Assembly (NCBI GenBank): GCA_022494885.1
Contig: JAGVSM010002778.1
Span: forward strand, 1-64,000
DNA length: 64,000 nt
Direction: 5' to 3'
From: Micrasema longulum
Lineage: Eukaryota; Arthropoda; Insecta; Trichoptera; Brachycentridae
Shown: piece after piece, positions 62,466-64,000 of the stretch
How the letters are laid out: each line of letters starts with the position of its first letter
How positions within the stretch are numbered: position 1 is the first letter of the stretch
Program-made: the position numbers and the translations under genes
Notes under the pieces: model-generated
Told to the model about the DNA's origin: nothing
Seen by the model: only the letters and a program-made list of their open reading frames with translations
Database searches by the model: none

Positions 62466-63014
62466 AAAATAAATGAAATGCAAAAGGTCGATTCGTATTG
62501 GTAAAAGTATCCCCAAAATGGCGCTGTTTCGTATGCCAGTGCGTGACCAAGTTTTGTATCTTAGAAATACTTCCCCCTCCCTAATAAATGATGTACCGAA
62601 TGAGGGTTGGCAAGTAAAAATTGACGCAAACTTTTTTTCCGTTGCCTTTATTACAAAGAAATTTCACTTACTTTGTTTCTGAACTGTAAGATCCCATTAC
62701 TCAAGTTGGCGTGTCTGGAATTAATATAGATTACCGAATTATGTTCATTTTCCGACTATTCTCCTGGAGGGAATTCGACGAATATTTTTCAAGGATGTTT
62801 TCGATGGGCATAACTTTTGCGTATCTACTTTTTGTTTATTCTAATCTACTAAAAGTGACACAATGATCGTTTCACTACCGCCATGCGAAAGGTTTCTTGT
62901 GTACCAACTGTAATCGAAGAGAAATATACACCGGAACTACTTTTTCTACGGTTTAGAAATAACACAATATCTTGTAAAATGAAATTATCAAAATTTTAAA
63001 AAATAACATGAATT
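62466..63014. other. unassigned
   Basis: A 69-codon plus frame (62473-62682) has no recognisable motif. No other signal. Confidence 0.25.
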
Positions 63015-63330
63015 TAACAATGCGTAATCCATACTTCCATTCTATCATTATAAATGCGAAAGTGTGTTGGTGCTTCTTTCGAGTCACGACGGAGAAACCA
63101 TTCGACGTGATTTTTTGAAAAGGGATATCAAAAGAGTTGACATAGGCTACTTTTCATCCCGAAAAAAACATCTTACTCTCTCGGAAATATTTTGAGAAGA
63201 AAAATGAATTTATATTAAAACGGGAGATTCTATGTCGTCATAAACTAGCGGATCATCGCATAAAGATAGTTAGAGGGTAGGAAATCGATACAGGCTACTT
63301 TTTATCCCGAAAAACAATATATTTACACCG
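63015..63330 (+). mobile_element. RTE-type interspersed repeat tail, duplicated segment
   Basis: TATCATTATAAATGCGAAAG, TGTGTTGGTGCTTCTTTCG, CGACGGAGAAACCATTCGAC and ATAGGCTACTTTTCATCCCG are characteristic of a very common arthropod repeat (3' region of RTE-type LINEs, from general knowledge). The ACATAGGCTACTTTTCATCC block recurs as ACAGGCTACTTTTTATCCCG at 63291-63310. Confidence 0.55.
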
Positions 63331-63542
63331 ACAAAACTCTAAGTGTTACGTATTGTTGTTACAACAACGAATTTATTAACTTATTTCTCTTTTAACAGGA
63401 GCCTTTAAGCCGCTAACAGAAGCTTGTTGTATTCGTTTTTTGAAATTCACTTTATCGCAGTTGAGCCTTGAAACCGGTCGGAAAAAATAAATAAAATAAG
63501 AAGCTACCATATGAAAATAAAATATTTTTTAAATTCGTAAAC
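63331..63542. other. unassigned, GAAACCGGTCGG string
   Basis: TTGAAACCGGTCGGAAAAAATAAATAAAATAA (in part, 63467 on) resembles the 3' side of the hammerhead-like motifs plus a tail, but no CUGANGA is present. Confidence 0.3.
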
Positions 63543-63592
63543 TTACATATTCTCTAAAATGTTCTCCATCTCGGTTGTAATATATTAGCCTT
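63543..63592 (-). repeat. family P B-start fragment
   Basis: CATATTCTCTAAAATGTTCT, CCATCTCGGTTGTAATATAT. Confidence 0.6.
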
Positions 63593-64000
63593 CGTTTCTT
63601 TTTTAAAAATATGCAATACATTCCTAATAATTATTATAAATTGATAAATTTAAAAAACGTTTTAATTAATTTCAACATAAGGTATTTCTCAGTGTAAAAT
63701 TGGAATTGTAATTATTTTTTTCATTTTCATCCAAAAAATGCTTTGATGGCTGAACTTGAAATCAATTTCAGAAATTAATTTTGAAAAGTTTTAATAATTT
63801 CCGTAGCTGTAATAAATTAATAACCGTCGCTCATAGCAAAATACAGCGACAAAATTTACGGGTGAAATTTTTAATCGATTTACGAAATTAATAATGTAAC
63901 TTAATTCCTTTGTCCGCGGGGTTCTATCTCTTCATTCTCCGATGATTTACTCCACCAAACCCCCATTCCACCAGACAACCTACCCCTAGCAACAACCCTA
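63593..64000. other. unassigned
   Basis: No gene or repeat that I can place; the last 100 bases are more GC-rich. Confidence 0.25.

Noticed and set aside
63440..63500. Hammerhead motif around GAAACCGGTCGG
   Set aside because: No CUGANGA or stem II upstream; only the 3' half resembles the motif.

Overview
This is eukaryotic, almost certainly arthropod (probably insect) nuclear DNA. It is strongly AT-rich, has no operons or long open reading frames, and no conserved cellular protein could be recognised on either strand. What can be supported is mostly dead transposable elements: about 25 5'-truncated non-LTR retrotransposon (LINE) 3' ends, a Penelope-like element (PLE) with its GIY-YIG domain, a deleted mariner-type element, three tRNA-derived SINE families (called A, B and C here), several hairpin MITEs, and many interspersed repeats I cannot assign. 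The reverse transcriptase tails, the PLE and the mariner are of kinds common in insects; the order cannot be fixed from this sequence. The window is either intergenic or lies inside one or more very long introns.

Layout. 0-9 kb: a 1.2 kb element with inverted ends, an unrecognised GC-richer block (2.5-3.0 kb), then a run of LINE tails (4.6, 5.1, 5.9, 6.8, 7.6 and 8.6 kb) with SINE pieces. 9-19 kb: microsatellite and A-rich low-complexity DNA, LINE tails at 11.5, 13.0, 16.1 and 17.3 kb, and the first clear copy of a palindromic repeat family (family P, 15.2 kb). 19-29 kb: LINE at 19.3 kb, SINE B at 20.2 kb, SINE A at 23.8 kb, a degenerate LINE with recognisable polymerase motifs (24.5-25.8 kb), the PLE (25.8-26.6 kb) with a SINE A in its 3' end, and nested family P palindromes (27.3-29.4 kb). 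29-41 kb: LINE tails, hairpin MITEs (32.5 and 35.2 kb), SINE B at 35.8 kb, LINEs at 37.5-38.6 kb and two SINE A copies inside family P copies. 41-52 kb: repeat families F and G, mariner (45.0-45.8 kb), a LINE (46.0 kb), a 248-bp perfect-type hairpin MITE (46.8 kb), a zero-length-exon splice motif (48.8 kb), and a family F copy broken by two LINEs (49.8-51.0 kb). 52-64 kb: a hammerhead-like motif (53.7 kb), more family P, a LINE at 56.1-57.2 kb, a possible host exon on the minus strand (57.9 kb), a 172-bp tandem repeat (58.3 kb), and a nested stack of three LINEs plus one small insertion (60.3-62.5 kb).

The observations most worth following up: (1) hammerhead-ribozyme-like cores (CUGANGA, stem II, GAAAC, short stem III) at several PLE-like loci; (2) the two-module palindromic family P, present at about 16 places; (3) a 3'-terminal hairpin ATTGCY...RGCAAT shared by five otherwise diverged LINE tails with compensatory base changes; (4) a paired-stem repeat (family G) also supported by a compensatory change; (5) a recursive-splicing-type AG|GTAAGT site at 48.80 kb. 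All function statements are inference from sequence; nothing was searched or folded by computer.
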